From CAYWJT01 sp964458655 (GTDB lineage Bacteria > Acidobacteriota > Aminicenantia > Aminicenantales > Saccharicenantaceae), in contig CAYWJT010000087.1 of the NCBI GenBank assembly GCA_964458655.1, positions 1 to 6,119 on the forward strand: 6,119 nt of DNA, in the 5' to 3' direction. The position numbers were made by a program, and so were the translations under genes. Of this stretch, positions 5,036-6,119 are shown piece after piece; the stretch's first letter is position 1, and every line of letters begins with the position of its first letter. Under the pieces are notes generated by a model. It ran no database searches. It had not been told where the DNA came from and worked only from the letters and a program-made list of their open reading frames with translations.

Positions 5036-5785
5036 ATGAGCGCTTCGGCTGCCCGTGAAGTAGAGCTTTCCGTCGTCATCCCCGCTTTCAACGAGGCCGG
5101 CCGCATCGGCGCGACCTGCGAACGCGTCATCTCGCGCCTTTCCGAAGCGGGGCCGGCCTTCGAAGTGATAGTGGTCGACGACGGGAGCGCCGACGCCACG
5201 GCCGAGGCCGCCCGGGCCGCGCTCGAAGGCTTGGGCAGCCATTCCGTCATCAGGCTGGAGCGAAACCGGGGCAAGGGGGCCGCCGTGAGGGCCGGCGTCC
5301 TGGCGTCGAAGGGCAGGTTCGTGCTCTTCACCGACGCCGACCTGTCCACGCCGGTCGAGACGGCGTTCGAATTCCTGCGCTGTCTGCGCGGCGGCTGGGA
5401 CGTCGTCATCGGCTCCCGGGCCCTTAAAGAGTCGGATATCCGGGTCCATCAGCCGCTCGTGCGGGAGCTCATGGGCAAGACCTTCAACCTGCTCGTCCGC
5501 GGGCTCGTCCTCCGGGGCTTCAGGGACACCCAGTGCGGGTTCAAAGCCTTCAGCCGGCGGGCCGCCCTTGAGATTTTTTCGAGGCTCCGGACGGAAGGCT
5601 TCGCTTTCGACGTAGAGGTCCTGCGGCGCGCTCTCGAACTCGGCTTCAGGATCAGGGAAGTCCCGGTGACCTGGTCCGATTCGAGGCCGAGCCGGGTCAG
5701 GCTGGCCGCCGGTTCCTGGCGGATGCTGAGGGAGCTCCTGGCCCTGCGCCGCGTCTTCCGGCGTGAGAAGAAAGGGCTCAGTTGA
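5036..5785 (+). CDS. Family 2 glycosyltransferase, dolichyl-phosphate glucosyltransferase type
   Basis: This 249-residue enzyme belongs to the GT-A fold family 2 group that moves a sugar from a nucleotide donor to a polyprenyl phosphate carrier at the inner face of the cytoplasmic membrane. Motifs appear in order: LSVVIPAFNEAGRI (11-24), VVDDGSADAT (46-55), RNRGKGAAVRAG (77-88), the metal-binding DAD in LFTDADLSTP (97-106), IGSR (125-128), DTQCGFKAF (164-172) and GFAFDVEVL (188-196). The DTQCGFK motif and overall order match ALG5/DPG-synthase-like proteins. No membrane segment is seen, unlike eukaryotic ALG5, so it would bind the membrane peripherally through its basic C-terminus (RRVFRREKK). 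AGGAAGG lies 8 nt before the ATG. Its role could be in glycan or lipid-carrier sugar modification; no pathway neighbours are in view. The donor sugar is not determined. The stop overlaps the convergent pseudopilin gene by 8 bases. Confidence 0.93.
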   Translation: MSASAAREVELSVVIPAFNEAGRIGATCERVISRLSEAGPAFEVIVVDDGSADATAEAARAALEGLGSHSVIRLERNRGKGAAVRAGVLASKGRFVLFTDADLSTPVETAFEFLRCLRGGWDVVIGSRALKESDIRVHQPLVRELMGKTFNLLVRGLVLRGFRDTQCGFKAFSRRAALEIFSRLRTEGFAFDVEVLRRALELGFRIREVPVTWSDSRPSRVRLAAGSWRMLRELLALRRVFRREKKGLS

Positions 5786-6119
5786 GCCTGACCGATTTCA
5801 CCCGGCCGGTGATGGCCACGGTTATCCTGTAGCCGCCGCTCCGGTTGGACACCGTTATCGTGGCCATGTCCGAGACCGTCCCGACCGGGTGAAAGACCGG
5901 CGAGTTGTTGGCCTCCACTGAAGCACCCTCGACCATCACGACCCGGTCCATCCGCCATTCCGAGGCCGGCTCGTCGAACCTTTCGAGAAAGAGCCTGCCC
6001 TCATCGACGCGCACTCGGTATTTCGAGCCTGACCAGACGGCCTTGAACCTGGCGTTGTTCAGCAGGCCGGCGACCTCCCAGGCGGTATCGGGTGTTCCGT
6101 CCACCGCCCGGCCGGCGGC
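5778..6119 (-). CDS. GspH/FimT-like pseudopilin, C-terminal part (runs off right edge)
   Basis: The frame is open to the right edge and gives 113 residues plus stop. The GTG at 6104 is internal, because the frame continues upstream without a stop. The visible part matches the globular domain of GspH/FimT pseudopilins: a helix (TAWEVAGLLNNARFKAV) leading out of the N-terminal spine, then strands with KYRVRVDEGRLFLER, the family-like SPVFHPVGTVSD and TITVSNRSGGYRI, and the final VAITGRVKSVRL. Such minor pilins prime or cap type II secretion pseudopili or type IV pili. The type III signal peptide (prepilin cleavage site and hydrophobic spine) must lie off the window, so processing cannot be checked. 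The assignment rests on pattern resemblance of the C-terminal half. The gene converges on the glycosyltransferase gene with an 8-base stop overlap, so the two are unlikely to be co-regulated. Confidence 0.72.
   Translation of the reverse strand, partial: AAGRAVDGTPDTAWEVAGLLNNARFKAVWSGSKYRVRVDEGRLFLERFDEPASEWRMDRVVMVEGASVEANNSPVFHPVGTVSDMATITVSNRSGGYRITVAITGRVKSVRLN

Noticed and set aside
1..6119. CRISPR array, tRNA or rRNA gene, insertion sequence, phage or defence genes
   Set aside because: No spaced direct repeats, cloverleaf, transposase or integrase motifs, or known defence domains were seen on either strand.

Overview
The window is GC-rich chromosomal DNA from a bacterium. It carries six protein-coding genes, two of them cut by the window edges. 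Good Shine-Dalgarno sites, sigma-70-like promoters, Sec signal peptides, a pilin-like gene and a secreted S9 peptidase all point to bacteria, probably a diderm. The mix of genes recalls Acidobacteriota/Aminicenantes-type genomes, but that is a loose impression from gene style and is not proven by any marker here.

Left part (1-1319), all on the minus strand. At the edge lies the N-terminal part of an exported TPR-repeat protein (1-265), which starts at GTG. Its roughly 70-nt leader can fold so that the ribosome binding site and start codon are buried. Upstream of it is a small exported protein of unknown function (370-642), then a 278-base gap with a candidate promoter (643-920), then nucleoside diphosphate kinase (ndk, 921-1319).

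Middle (1320-2421). A divergent promoter region separates ndk from a plus-strand gene for a QueG-related protein with two predicted [4Fe-4S] clusters (1448-2149). The promoter TTGACA-17-TACAAT sits so close to the ATG that the mRNA should be leaderless or nearly so. A strong hairpin follows the stop codon. The rest of the 272-base convergent gap holds no gene, but it has a second inverted repeat near its right end.

Right part (2422-6119). A large minus-strand gene encodes an exported prolyl-oligopeptidase-type serine peptidase (S9, glutamyl-endopeptidase-like) with a complete Ser-Asp-His triad. A 196-base divergent region with a perfect 6-1-6 palindrome separates it from a plus-strand family 2 glycosyltransferase of the dolichyl-phosphate glucosyltransferase type. 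That gene ends 8 bases inside a convergent minus-strand gene for a GspH/FimT-like pseudopilin, whose N-terminus is off the window.

The genes do not form one pathway. They read as independent single-gene transcription units: nucleotide metabolism, an Fe-S redox enzyme, an exported peptidase, a sugar transferase and a pilus or secretion part. No CRISPR array, insertion sequence, phage, toxin-antitoxin or recognisable defence system was seen. The most notable signals are regulatory: the self-pairing leader of the TPR gene, the near-leaderless start of the Fe-S gene, and the palindrome at the predicted transcription start of the peptidase gene.
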